In this document: in pieces, positions 51,981 to 63,545 of the stretch
Layout of the letters: each line of letters begins with the position of its first letter
How positions within the stretch are numbered: position 1 is the stretch's first letter
Assembly: GCA_030248225.1 (NCBI GenBank)
Contig: JASANE010010160.1
Location: 19,002-83,001, forward strand
From: Trileptium ribeirensis
Taxonomy: Eukaryota; Nematoda; Enoplea; Enoplida; Thoracostomopsidae
Reading direction: 5' to 3'
DNA length: 64,000 nt
Translations under genes and position numbers: made by a program
The notes under the pieces: model-generated
Seen by the model: the letters and a program-made list of their open reading frames with translations, nothing else
Told to the model about the DNA's origin: nothing
The model's database searches: none

Positions 51981-52274
51981 AATTTCAATAAAGTAGTAAA
52001 GCTTCCACGTCTTTGGTTATATCGGAAGAGCTTATACTATTTTGTCAAAATGAGACTAATTATTAAGGTAAAATCTCCACCAGTTGACCAAAAACATTTG
52101 GAGCAAATTGCTGCTCAAATTGGGCTGAATGTCGACGTTTGTAGAAAATTTTGCACTGTTTTCAAAAATCGAACCTGCGCTGCTTGTCCGATTAATCGAA
52201 CCTGCGCTGCTTGTCCGATTAATCGAACCTGCGCTGCTTGTCCGATTTTCCGGAAAAACGTTATGAGCTCTTAA
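51981..52274 (+). CDS. Small ORF with a perfect 27-bp (9-residue) triplication, unknown
   Basis: The frame is open from 51,981; the first ATG is 52,050, giving 74 residues. After a charged, possibly helical part (VDQKHLEQIAAQIGLNVDV) it contains NRTCAACPI three times in perfect tandem (52,167-52,193, 52,194-52,220, 52,221-52,247), each with a C-x-x-C. The helix has a faint look of a homeodomain helix 2-3 region but the W-F-x-N-R signature is not present, so I do not assign it. It may be an exon or a fortuitous frame over a young minisatellite. Confidence 0.35.
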   Translation, partial: NFNKVVKLPRLWLYRKSLYYFVKMRLIIKVKSPPVDQKHLEQIAAQIGLNVDVCRKFCTVFKNRTCAACPINRTCAACPINRTCAACPIFRKNVMSS

Positions 52275-52983
52275 ATTTCGCGAAAAATGTCAAAAAATTG
52301 CATGTTTTTCAGTCAATAGCGCACATTTCTTTACTAGGCAGCACATGTGTTTTATATACTGTTAATGTTGTTTATGTTGCACATATGGAAGCAGATAGTA
52401 AACTCGCGCTTACAAAATAGTGTACTGCTTTATGTTTATACAATTTTAATTGTGTTACCCTATTTTATTTGTGAATTATCAGTATTATACAGAATCAATA
52501 TTAAACATTCGAATATAAAATAACGTTTTAAAGAAACCATATTATGTCTTTATCCATATGCTGCGCATAAGATTTTGCATCCTTTTTGGCGAATATTTGA
52601 TGTCATAATATCTTGTTTCGTTCTCTAACAAGAAGTCATGATATCAAATCATATCATGTTTCTTCTAATCTTGATATTTAGGGTCGGACTAACAGGCAGC
52701 ACATGCTAGGCGTTGCAAAAGGCTCTGTTTTTAGGCATTTCTAATGCATTTATTTCGGCGCATTTTTATTACCTTATGCGGATAATTGAACGGTGCAGAA
52801 TCGACATTCTTTCAGATGTGCTGTAACAAATGTTACCTTCAATTCTTAATGTCGCAACAGTTTGTGGGTGTCATTGTATTCTCAATTTAAAGTCAATTTG
52901 ACGTGCAATTGAATAATGATCATGCTATTCAAAAATTTGCAGGTCATAAGTCGAAGCAGATGTTACTCTAGAATGATGAAGTC
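52275..52983. other. No gene recognised
   Basis: AT-rich. An imperfect inverted pair near 52,602-52,660 (TGATGTCATAATATC / TGATATCAAATCATATC) is the only structure noticed. Confidence 0.4.
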
Positions 52984-53465
52984 CTAATCATGCTGCAAAA
53001 CAAATTCCACTGTAAATGGTTCACGTAAACGTACATGCTGTATAAGTGACTCAAATACAACTAAACGTGTATAGTCCGGCTGTGAGTTAGGTACGTTACG
53101 TTTGTAGGTTGCAATATCGCCGTAAGTATACAAGGCAGGACCATGGCCTGATTTGTACAAACCACGCCTTCTCCTGGAAGTAAGATCCAACACTTCCGCA
53201 TTCGCGTGTAATTTAACTATAGCTTCAGAAAGTCGAATAAATTTTTCCGAATGAAGGTCAAATGTCCACTCAATTCATAAAATTTTACTTGAATATCTTA
53301 CAGCTTTATATGTCAACGTTATAATCTGAACAACGCCGGTTTCTAGCATTCAACATATTCAGTATACCATGCTGTCAAATACACGTGTGCCGTCATCTGT
53401 TCGCGTGGTAAAACTGTCGTTAGTGTTTCGGGCAAGATAATATGTAGTGTTTTAGATGAAGTCAT
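52984..53465 (-). pseudogene. Broken ORF of about 160 residues, unknown family
   Basis: ATG at 53,465 leads into LPETLTTVLPREQMTAHVYL. After a shift near 53,350 and a TGA near 53,277 the frame continues with LHSEKFIRLSEAIVKLHANA, GLYKSGHGPALYTYGDIATY, DYTRLVVFESLIQHVRLREP and ends FTVEFVLQHD plus stop at 52,984. The composition is that of real protein rather than random AT-rich sequence. It could be an old host exon pair or a transposon/viral gene; I do not recognise it. Confidence 0.4.
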
Positions 53466-54239
53466 TTACGTCAGTGCTGTATTCCCTGTGGGCGATTTTA
53501 ATCATTGAAAATTTGCTAAACTTTGCAACAGCACAACTATAATTTGATTTTAATGCAAAATAAACTTTACGGTAACATATGAATTCCGGATTAACTTTGC
53601 ACAGTTCGCAACAGGTTAAGTTTTAATAATAAAAATATGACGTAGTTCTGGAGATTATGCAAAATATTCCAATAAGTGTTTAATACTCTATCACAATAGC
53701 TGCATCCTTCGGACGTATGAACATACTCAAATTAGTAGTGCTCAATTTAGCGGAAAATATTTTAGCTAAGTTTAGAACTGCAAATTCGTATAATCCGCAA
53801 TATGAAAGTTTTCAAATGCAACGTTTATTCATGCAGCAGCATCGAAGTCGGGCAATGATATGAATTCAGATTTACGTAATAAAAAGCAATATGTAATCAA
53901 TTAAAATTTGGGGTTGAACTGTATCTTAGAAATTGGTGCAAATTATATAACATTTGTCGCAGCACTATGAGTGACATGCAATTGGATTATATTTTAATGG
54001 CTGGACCCATGTGATGTTTTAGGGTTGGACGTTGGGTGGTTGGAAAACAGTGGCTATAGTATGTTTAATTACTTCAAATGTGTTCCTAATGGCCGGCCAA
54101 AATCGTTTTAAAAATGAGGTAAGCTCGAAGACACAGCGCGTATAGTTACACCATCTATATAAAAGTTATCTGTAACTAGCATTACAGGACTGGTCATCTC
54201 AGTACAGGCAACGAGATTAGAGCTAGGCAACATAGACAA

Positions 54240-54590
54240 AAGCTGAAATTAATCGGTAAGAGCGACCGATCAAAACCTGATTATCCGTCTAAACAATTTA
54301 TCGCGAAATAGGAAAAGTCGCAGTAAACATACAATTGACACTAGGTGACAATCCGGGTTATTATGCCGAAGCATTGTGTGTAGGCTGGCCATGATGATTG
54401 CCCATTACACACTACCGATCTTATTATCCGCCTAGACCAAAAACTAGTGTCTGTTTAACGCATAGGTACCACGAAGCAATTGTGGCTGAGTATTTTGCCC
54501 AAGGAGATTAGCGCGATCACTGGATTCGAACTCCTGACTTCACGATTATGAAGCAGGCGCTCAAACCACTCAGCCACGCGACCACTTAGC
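54240..54590 (-). mobile_element. tRNA-derived SINE
   Basis: On the minus strand the head has an A box TGGCTGAGTGG (54,576-54,566) and a B box GGAGTTCGAATCC (54,534-54,522), about 32 bp apart, with an anticodon-arm-like CTTCATAATCGTGAAG between. The acceptor arms no longer pair. Next comes CTTGGGCAAAATACTCAGCC, a sequence style seen in the bodies of invertebrate SINEs. The left end is uncertain. Confidence 0.7.
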
Positions 54591-54761
54591 AGGAAAATAG
54601 TCATGCTCGTACGGACAGTACATTATCAGGTATATGTAAAAGAAATCTTAATGTTGGTTTGAGAAAAGAACTGTTAATTCAAGTGGTTAGATCAGGGATT
54701 ACTAGTGAAGCTCGCTTGCGAGCGGAGGTCGAGTGATAAACAATCCACCGAAGCACAACTG

Positions 54762-55080
54762 TGAAAAATATTTGCCACATGATATTCTTGACACTCGCAA
54801 TGAGCTTGTCGGCCCAGAAAACTCCATATCAGACACTAAAACGAACAATAAACACACATTCAGGTGCTTTTCCCACGACTTTTCACCAAAAATTTCGAAA
54901 ACATCATTCTTTATGGCAAGTATGAAACCAAAAGTGTAAAAAAATATTTACCCAACAATATTTTTAACACTTGCAATGAGTTTATCTGACAAGAAAACCC
55001 CATATAAGGCACTAAAAGCAACAAAAAACACACATTTAGGTGCATTTCCCACGCTTTTCACCAAATATGAAATTTGGCGA
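54762..55080 (+). repeat. Diverged tandem duplication, period about 176 bp
   Basis: Copy 1 (from 54,762) and copy 2 (from 54,938) both read AAAATATTT, ATTCTTGACACTCGCAATGA / ATTTTTAACACTTGCAATGA, GAAAAC-CCATAT, AACACACATT-AGGTGC and CCCACG-CTTTTCACCAAA. Confidence 0.75.
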
Positions 55081-55445
55081 TAATTATAAGCTTATAGACT
55101 CCAGATTGGGAAGTAGTTGAAAAACTTGTTATATATCATTGGAAAGCCCTGATAAAGCTACATGGAATAGGCCTATTAGTTTGCGGATACCTCGTGTACT
55201 TATTGAGAAAAGTCGCAAAAACTGGAGGGGATGCCCGAAAAATGGGCCAAAATGACGTCATTTTGCCCCATAACTTTTCTCACGGCGAAAAAAATAAAAA
55301 ATCGGGCTCCGTCACTACACCTAAATCGGCTATTGCGGTTCGAATGAGCTATCGTGCATCAACATCCGCCCAACCGTTATCGAGATCCAGGTGCGACACA
55401 CAGACACACAGACACACACAGACAGACAGGACCTCCTCAACCCCC
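55080..55445 (+). repeat. Repeat-like block ending in a CACAGACA microsatellite
   Basis: Contains GGAAAGCCCTGATAAAG, GGGGATGCCCGAAAAATGGG and ends in ACACACAGACACACAG-type units (55,392-55,430). The layout (GATGCCC-AAAAA motif, then a CAGACAGACA tail) resembles the units of the 18-kb tandem array, so they may be related families. The 155-codon frame over it is probably spurious. Confidence 0.45.
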
Positions 55446-58400
55446 TCTAGAGCCAAAATTGAAAATTCTCGTTCCACTCACTCCATTCCACTCGAATTCA
55501 ATAAAAGCCAAATTTATGTAAGTGAAATATTTGTCACTGCGCTAGTGGGTTTAAATTCTCTTTCAATCTCAACAGCGAACGTTTATGGCTACTCAAACCT
55601 ACTTCATGGCGGTAATATAGTTGTCAAAGTGCCCATAATTTCTGTTTCACGACAGGGTTGATAATATCTGCCGTTTGTATAGCACGAGGTCACTCAGAAA
55701 ATAACTGCGATACCGTGGCTAGACAATCTCTACTTTGTAATGAAAATCGATCCATCAAACTTGAGTTTTATTTGTTTAAACTATAAACGAGAATCGGAGT
55801 ATTATTATCATTTTTTGGATAATCTACTCGATCGTAACGGGCATGATGTTGTGTCGTTGTGTAGATGCAGTTAAAAAGTGATTCGACAACGATACCGTAG
55901 TTGTGGCATATCTAGATGATAACATAAATGCAGAAGGTGGTCAAGACATCTGTAAGAATATTGTATCATTGGGTGGACAATAGATGGACCAATGGTGAAA
56001 TTCTAAGCCTATTTGCAGTAGCTAAAATTTACCGTTGTGTGAAAACTGATTAATTACATTTCTAGTGATAAATATTAACAGATAACTTTTTCATAGATGA
56101 TAAAATCAAAATGAGCATTTATTGTATCAGTGTCTGAGATTTCTAAGAAGTATACAAGTGTTCATGCAATCTACTTGAGTAAAGTTTTAGCAGTGGTTTA
56201 CGACGAATAATCATGAGAAGCTAAATGAACGTAAAGACTATGAATCTGGAACATGACGCGAAATTAACACGGAGTTGGTGTACTTGTTGCAGTGGAAGTG
56301 CGAAACGCTGATTGCATAAGCATTTTAAATGGCAAATTTTAGGTGCGACTTATCGCATACTCAACGTCAAAAATGTTCAGTAGTCGCCGTTATGCAGTTC
56401 ATTCGGTTCAGGGTACATAACAGGAGTGTATAGCCATTGCCAATTAACCAATATGATCGTATCATCTCTGTTTTTATCAGACTGAAACTCCAGAATACTC
56501 GGTAGCTAAAAGCTTTAGTCAAAGGTGGTTGGGCTGTGCTTTGCCGTTTGGTCAGAAAACAGCAGTTGCACGTCACTGAATAACCTTGTTGTCACAGCCG
56601 TAATATTGTTTTCACTTTTTTTCGGACTGTGAGTTATAGTTTCACTTATTGCACAACAATTCTGTGATCTTACCAGAATTTTTTTATAAAACCAATTCTC
56701 TGGAATTCGGTAAACATTTGACAGTGGTGTGCGGCAAACGGGATTCATGCATCCACACTTAAGGCACAGCAGAGGCGAAACACTCAGATTAACCAATTTC
56801 AGAAAAAATGAATTGTCAAATTCGACGGCTGTTCGATGTTCGCAGCATGGTAAACTTCATATTATATAATTTAATGGCTCAGAATTGACAACTATTGTCT
56901 ATTGATCGCAAGGACGCTAGCGATTGCACCTCGACTCAGCTCGTAAGCACTATCTGCAAGAACACCTGTTAATTGGTGTCGGCACAGTTTTTTAGGCCCA
57001 GGATTCCATGGGACTTCGCGGGGACCAATGGTCTCTTAACGAAACTACATATACACAAAATTAAATTTTTAACATCAAGATTTTCTGAATGCTTTTATGA
57101 ATTTCTTACGATTTATGCTGTTAAGGTTTTGGTCCAACGCAACGCCGTTGCAGCCCTGTATGCTGCTGTGGCATTCCTCACAAGAAGACAAACACCTTGG
57201 GTTCAGGCAAAACTCCCGAATACTGCTGCACTGTCAAGCAGAATAGCTTGTTTATATACTTTTAATCGAAAAATCAGCCTATTGTTTTACTAACACTTTC
57301 ATTCCCATTAGGTCCAAATGGACTTACTGCACATTGCGAAACGTATAGTAAACTGAGTTTGTCGCATGCTGTATCTTTGGGGATGCTTTGTTATTACCTC
57401 ACGTCGTGATGTTTCTTAAGAAGCCGAGCAACGGCGCCTAGATAGCTCACTGTTTACGTACGCAATTTTTACCATACACCCCGGCTCGAACTTGCGAAAC
57501 ATCGCACGCTGCACAAATTAACGTGGGCATGAAAATACTCGAATGACAAAATCTGACAATAAATATGAACAGAATTTGTTTTGATCGACGAAACGATTTG
57601 GTTGTTCGGTTGTTACTGCGGTCAATGCCGCAATTTCGCGTTAAATACATTGATAACTGCAAAGGTCAGCGACTAACCCGAGACGATCGGGGTGGACGGA
57701 CATCAGCAGTCAAAATATATTCAAACAAGAAACGCTCTCTTGAAAAGGCCCGTGTATTACGCCCAAAGAGGGTACAAAAAGACCTAGTTTTCATAACGTA
57801 GTATAAAAATGTACTGTATAAAAGACACTCGGAGCAGCCATTGTTTATTTGAAAGACAGTTTAGGTCATTCGCTGGTCATGGTAAAAAAAAGGCTTGCTA
57901 TGAAGCACAGCAAGAAGCTGGCTGCTACTAAACAATTGCAGTAAAGGTAAATACATATAGACAAATAGGTCAAAATTTGAATTTAGTCTATGTACTAGAT
58001 AGGAACAGGCTATTTGTTTTCTGCTATTGAACCAAACTATAATCAAAGGTATGATGGACGTTTCTTTTCAGTTTATCAGGTTATTGGCACTATATTAACT
58101 TGTAGTTCTTCAATAATTTTCGGTTGCAGGTTTTGGTATTTCTTAATGCTCATCAATGTTGGTTATTCTGATTTTAGCAAAAATGCAAGTTGTGGAATAT
58201 ATTGGATACAAGCATATTGTCTCCTATTTTAGCAAATATCGTATTTTATTATTTCTCTTATGTTTATTGTGATATTTAGAAGCAAGAAGTATAGTTTTAC
58301 GAAAATATGATATTCCACCAAACTTAATATAGCCTATTATGTTTTGTTATGCTGCAAAAATTTGCATTGCTGAACCAGTTTCTAGTCTATCGAAAAAGAT

Positions 58401-59465
58401 ATTCTGTTATTTTGACAACAAATTTGTTTGCCGATAAAGTTCTCGTATTTGGATTAAGAAGGTAGCGTTAGCGAAAGAAAAGAACTGCTGAAATACAGAA
58501 TCGTTTCATTTAAGATGTCATAGATACGTTAAATTTGCTCGCCAACAGAATTTAACGCTGAATGAGGGCTGGGAAAAGTCACTGAACTTTTTATTAACGA
58601 AGTTAAAGTCGCTAACTGTTGCTAGCAATTAACTAAATCCAATTTCATATTAGTTCTATAACAATGGATGTGAATTTCACGTCACTAATTAGAAAACAGG
58701 ATGGCTAGCAAGATCACCTTAGTTTAATCGCGCATATATTTTAATTGTTATGGGTCTTCTTGGTCTTCCCTAAAAGCGAGCACTGGTGTCTGTATCTATT
58801 TGGAACTTTCATTAGATTTACTTTTATCAGTGTTGCATTTTCGTTATTTGACTTCTTGTAGCATAAAAGTTTATCTCTTCAAAAGTGAGCAGAGTCACGT
58901 TACATTCCGGTTTTACATATCATGTTTAAAAAATGTTGACAGCTTCCTAAAGTTAAGGTCATGTTATATGCTAAAAATGAGATATAATATGTTATAGAAA
59001 GTTGTTCTTTGTTGTTTATTTAAACATCTGAAGTTTTGAAGTTTTCAGTTTTATCCCAACGAGTCATTAAATATGTTTTGTTCGTGTCGTGTCATTTCCT
59101 TTCGGCTGTACCATTGATTTCGAATTTCCGTTTCACTGAGCATTATGAAAGCAATGCACCGTTGTGTTAGAGTAAAAACGACAGCTTTTCAAATCCAACC
59201 GCTGAAGTGCTGTGCATCATCACGACCGGCAAACGTCTTAAATTTGTCTCACTGTAATCAAATTAGAACGCTAAAAATTAATAGGTTTTAACAACATTAA
59301 TCAGGTAATGTATAAGACTTACTATGTTCAGACAAGTATGATGAGTATATACTTTTGTGAATTAACTTAATTTAAAAAGACAGATAGTTCCTCAAATACC
59401 ATATACAATTAATCATCATCCACTTGAGTGCACCTATAGGCATGGATTCACTGTGTTATAAACAG
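55446..59465. other. No gene recognised; one Cys-rich minus-strand frame at 56,515-56,857
   Basis: The frame (about 113 codons) includes SPLLCLKCGCMNPVCRTPL and SQNCCAISE and lacks a family match. The plus frames at 56,973-57,293 and 57,565-57,801 have protein-like composition in part but no motif I can name. Confidence 0.35.
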
Positions 59466-59983
59466 TTACATAAACAGAAAATTAACAAGACTTTTGTTTT
59501 GGATTAGCTTAGCCCCAGGGTAAGTATGTTGGTATTTTTGTATGGCAATATTAATGATATCTGATGTAAAAGATAAACACTTTCTGCCAAAAATAATTAT
59601 GTTCTCAGTTTGCATTAATATGTGAGAATCGAAAGTACGTAGGTGTATTTCTGTCGGAAATGCCTGTTCTTCCAATACAAAAAAAACTGTGTGTCCATAA
59701 CATTGTCAGGGGTGAGTTCTTCATCCGCGTCCTTACATGTATTTTCAGGAATCAGGTACTCACACGACCAACATCTCGCATCGTGGTGTTGTCTGCAGAA
59801 GCCGGCGCCAGTAATGCTAAAGTCAGGATTGGATTGTGTTTTGGTTTGATACTTGTGCGCTTTCTGGGCTATATTTACGTTGTTTATGCATCTATACTGT
59901 TCTAGTCTTAAACATTGCGATAATTTACTAACATTTTTGCCGTTTTGTACATAAATGTTTGGACCTGACACTTGAGCTTCCAT
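59466..59983 (-). pseudogene. ORF of about 170 residues split at an 8-T homopolymer, unknown family
   Basis: ATG at 59,983 reads MEAQVSGPNIYVQNGKNVSK, a Cys/His-containing segment FCRQHHDARCWSCEYL, an acidic stretch KDADEELTPDNVMDTQFF, and then hits a run of eight T (plus-strand A at 59,679-59,686). The other frame picks up at once with EEQAFPTEIHLRTFDSHILM and runs to a stop at 59,466. One base at the homopolymer would join them, so this may be a sequencing or assembly slip, or a real frameshift. No family recognised. Confidence 0.42.
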
Positions 59984-60016
59984 ATTGTTTTAGTTTGTTT
60001 TACTATATTTCGTTTG

Positions 60017-60415
60017 TCAATCTATAGCTTGTATTTGTTTTTTCGTGTTCTCATCTGTGGGGTCGTCTTCGTTTAATTGTGTGCCAACGTTACCTGGTGA
60101 ACCGGCTTTAATAATATTCGAGTTTACGGCCTCCTATTCAATACTTAATGCGATTTTCTTGCAAATAAATACGACCTACTCTAAATATCGCGGAGATATG
60201 GTGTTTTCCAGAACGGTTGCGGTGTAAATGCTATATCTTTTTATTGTTTTGTTCAGTTTTTCGGTTAATGTTATATTACGATTGTTTATGCCCATTCTTG
60301 TCACATTAATGCTTCCAATGTTCAGCAAGATTACCGGCTTTTCCCCAGGTATACGGCTAGCCATTAGTAATAAACCCACAAACAATTTTTCACTGCGGAT
60401 TTGTTGGCTCTGTAT
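60017..60415 (-). pseudogene. Broken ORF upstream of the previous one, two in-frame TAG codons, unknown family
   Basis: Open from about 60,415 (first ATG 60,385): FVGLLLMASRIPGEKPVILL, RNITLTEKLNKTIKR, ENTISPRYLE, TAG at 60,176, then VVFICKKIALSIE, TAG at 60,134, then EAVNSNIIKAGSPGNVGTQL and a TGA at 60,017. The frame is otherwise intact across both TAGs. It is on the same strand as, and 33 bp before, the 59,983 ORF. The pair looks like a compact two-gene unit of unknown origin. Confidence 0.38.
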
Positions 60416-60439
60416 TCAGCCTCATATTATCGCATAATA

Positions 60440-62620
60440 ATTCGCTTTACTGCGGCACCATATATGGCTAGGCAGGCATCGCCTAATGTCAGCGCCTACT
60501 TTTTTTACTTTTAAATACACTTATCTGCCGACATTATTTCATAGCAGGCTAATAAACTTATTTGAAACTAGTTTCTAACGATTTCAATTATCATCATTAT
60601 GACACTAAATTTATTACACAATATATAGCTTGGATAGGAACTTATAAACCTATTCTCCATTTCTCAGCTGCTGATTATCACAATTCACGTTTGAATTTTA
60701 CTTTAATTTTATGGGTTGGTTGGCGTCGGAGTTACTGTAATATTTAGTATTTGAGTGTAGCGTTTCTTTTCATTCGTTGCCGGCCTAAATCCATTGGTAT
60801 CGCATGTGTGTTTGCCTTGTATTTCCTATTGACCAGGCAGTATTAATAGAGGAACCACTTACTGCTGGTGTTGGTGTATCGCGGGGACGAAGTATAGTTT
60901 ATAAAAGCCGTTGTACCGTCCAATCTGGGGGTGTCAGTCTGGGTTTAACTTGCTATTGAGTGAGGCGGTTTATTTCTCCGGTATTTTTTATATTCTTTAG
61001 GTTTACTACAGCTTCTTTGTTGATTTCAACGGTCATATAGGCAGTATTATTGCGTAACTGTTATAGTATCTTTTGTGCTCGCTGCGAGTTTATCGAAACT
61101 CACCGCTACTTGCTTTCGGTTTAGTCATCAGGCTCACCACAGCTTTTGCGCTAGAAACTATCGTGCTCACCACTAGTTTGCACAACCTTAATGATTTAAA
61201 CGTGATTTCGACCAGGACTGCTCTCGCGAGCCTGTTCCTACCATAAAATAAATGTTCGCAAATATGATTATTTTTACCCAGATTAATGTGTTGAGCAGGT
61301 GATTGTTCACGTGATTAGTTGCCGCACGGCAGGAGCTTTGAACTTCATAGATGAATCGCGTCGGCGTTGCAGGGGTCATATGTAGACAGTCTGTGCCATG
61401 GTGGTTCTGTGGTTCTTCAATTTTTTATGTGTCATTCTTGCACCATTTATGAAATCCTCTTTTGCAATTTGTAACGGTATGCCGAAAGCATGATGGATAG
61501 TAAATGATGCATATGGGCTTGTTCAGTCTTGCAGCGATAATACTGCTTATGTTACATTGACTTAGGCTTCACCGTTACAAAAAAGTTTGAGACAAAACAA
61601 AGTTAAGTGTGCTCAGGAATATACATTTGATTACACACATTAATTTTTCTAATGTTATGACTGAAGGAAATTTTTATGGGAAGCTCATGGATCCGCCTAT
61701 CCAGTAGCCCTCTCGAAACGGTTGGGGCACAGCTTCATCTGTTGTAGCCTTGATGAACAGTGACCGACAAAATAGTTAGCGACAGCTACGAACAACGAAC
61801 TTGAGAAGGCAACATATCAGGAGATTAGAAGGCCCCGATTTCATAGCAAATTCCTCGGGTCGTAGTATTTGTTAAAAGCTTCTCGCGGTACTTTCGTAGT
61901 TTCGTACCAGTACATAATATTATAGTGTCGTACTAGTACATTCTTCTCATAGTTTCGTAGGCATTGAATGTCACCTAGCCTGCAGACTAGGTTTGCCAAC
62001 GCTTCGTTTCTTTCGTTGGTTTGATCAAAAACTAAACCCGGACATAAAAGAATGCCGTTCCCTTGTTCTTACATTTTTCGCTAGAGGTCTTGAAGACTGG
62101 GTGACGGATTCAAGCTTGTGTTCAACTGGACCGTTTGGTTAGTTCAAGCGGAAATGCGGCCGTGATGCGGATGAGAGAACTTATGCGACGAGAAGCTTGT
62201 TGTTTCTTGGTGTCAAAAGGCTAACCTGCCAATGTCGTTATCGACGTCGTTAGCAAACGCTAATCACATGACGTTGTGCCTAGACTGGGGACTGCTATTT
62301 CTGCATTTACTGGAAGAATGGTTCGTCCCACTACGGGTATATCCTCATCCACCTTAGACTAATTGTGCGCCGGCTAAGCGGGGATCCTACCGAACACTAG
62401 GGTCTGGGGATCTTTCTGCACGTGTACTAATTTCTAGGTCGGTTTCAGCTAGCTGTTTCTGGGAAAAACTGGAGCCATTCGCTGCAGGTCAGAGCAGGGC
62501 ATTCAACGCCGCTACAATATAATTGATGACGTCGTTATTGTGGCGAAAACAAAATGACATGCAGCTGCCATATAAATGGTACAAAATGTTTTCGTTTTGC
62601 AAAGATAAATTGTGTATTAT
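60440..62620. other. No gene recognised
   Basis: Short frames only. 61,660-62,480 is richer in G+C than its surroundings and may be an old repeat, but no ends or motifs were found. Short echoes such as GTTTCGTACCAGTACAT / GTCGTACTAGTACATT occur near 61,900. Confidence 0.4.
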
Positions 62621-62628
62621 GTACTTTA

Positions 62629-63545
62629 TTAATTCCATAACTATAACGTGTACCTGGCTTAAGGTATTAAAGCATAAATGGAACTACTTCAGTCGTGATA
62701 AATTCTTAATAGAAGAAACATACTGGTTCCAAATCAGCTAGAAAAGCAGCAATTGCGGGCCAATTCTGTTATAATAAAATGGCGCGGCCAATTTGAAATA
62801 AAATTAGAAGTCCCAATAGGATGGAGATAAAATACGTGTTGGTTGCGGAGTGATATTGTTAATTCCATAACTATAACGTGTACCTGGTTTAAGGTATTAA
62901 ACCATAAATGAAGCTACTTCAGTCGTGATAAATTCTTGAATAAAGAAACATACTGGTTCCAAATCAGCTAGAAAAGGAGGAATTGCGGGCCAATTCTGTT
63001 ATAATAAAAAGGCGCGGCCAATTTGAAATAAAATTAGAAGTACCTATAGGATGGAGATAAATACGTGTTGTTTTCGAGTGATATTGTTAATTCCATAACT
63101 ATAACGTGTACCTGGTTTAAGGTATTAAACCATAAATGGAGCTACTTCAGTCGTGATAAATTCTTAATAAAGAAACATACTGGTTCCAAATCAGCTAGAA
63201 AGGCATCAATTGCGGGCCAATTCTGTTATAATAAACCGGCGCGGCCAATTTGAAATAAAATTAGAAGTACCTATAGGATGGAGATAAATACGTGTTGGTT
63301 GCGGAGTGATATTGTTAATTCCATAACTATAACGTGTACCTGGTTTAGTTATTAAACCATAAATGGGATTCTACTTCAGTCGAGAATAAATTCTTAATAA
63401 AGAAACATACTTGGTTCCAAATCAGCTAGAAAGGCAGCAATTGCGGGCCAACTCTGTTATAATAAGCCGGTGCGGCCAATTTGAAATAAAATTAAAAGTA
63501 CCCAAAGGATGGAAATAAATACGTGTTGGTTGCAGGAGTGATATC
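62629..63545. repeat. Tandem array, four copies of about 229 bp
   Basis: AATTCCATAACTATAACGTG opens each unit at 62,631, 62,861, 63,089 and 63,317 (spacing 230, 228, 228). Units also share CTACTTCAGTCG, CATACTGGTTCCAAATCAGC, ATTGCGGGCCAA and GGCGCGGCCAATTTGAAATA-type blocks with few differences. No coding function; frames over it are artefacts. Confidence 0.95.

Noticed and set aside
52050..52200. Homeodomain (LIM or POU type) exon
   Set aside because: The helix before the repeat is only vaguely similar and the W-F-x-N-x-R core of helix 3 is absent.
54513..54589. Functional tRNA gene on the minus strand
   Set aside because: A and B boxes are present but the acceptor arms do not pair and a SINE body follows; it is a tRNA-derived SINE head.
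55194..55661. 155-codon plus-strand frame
   Set aside because: Runs across a repeat block and a CACAGACA microsatellite; composition follows the repeat and no domain is visible.
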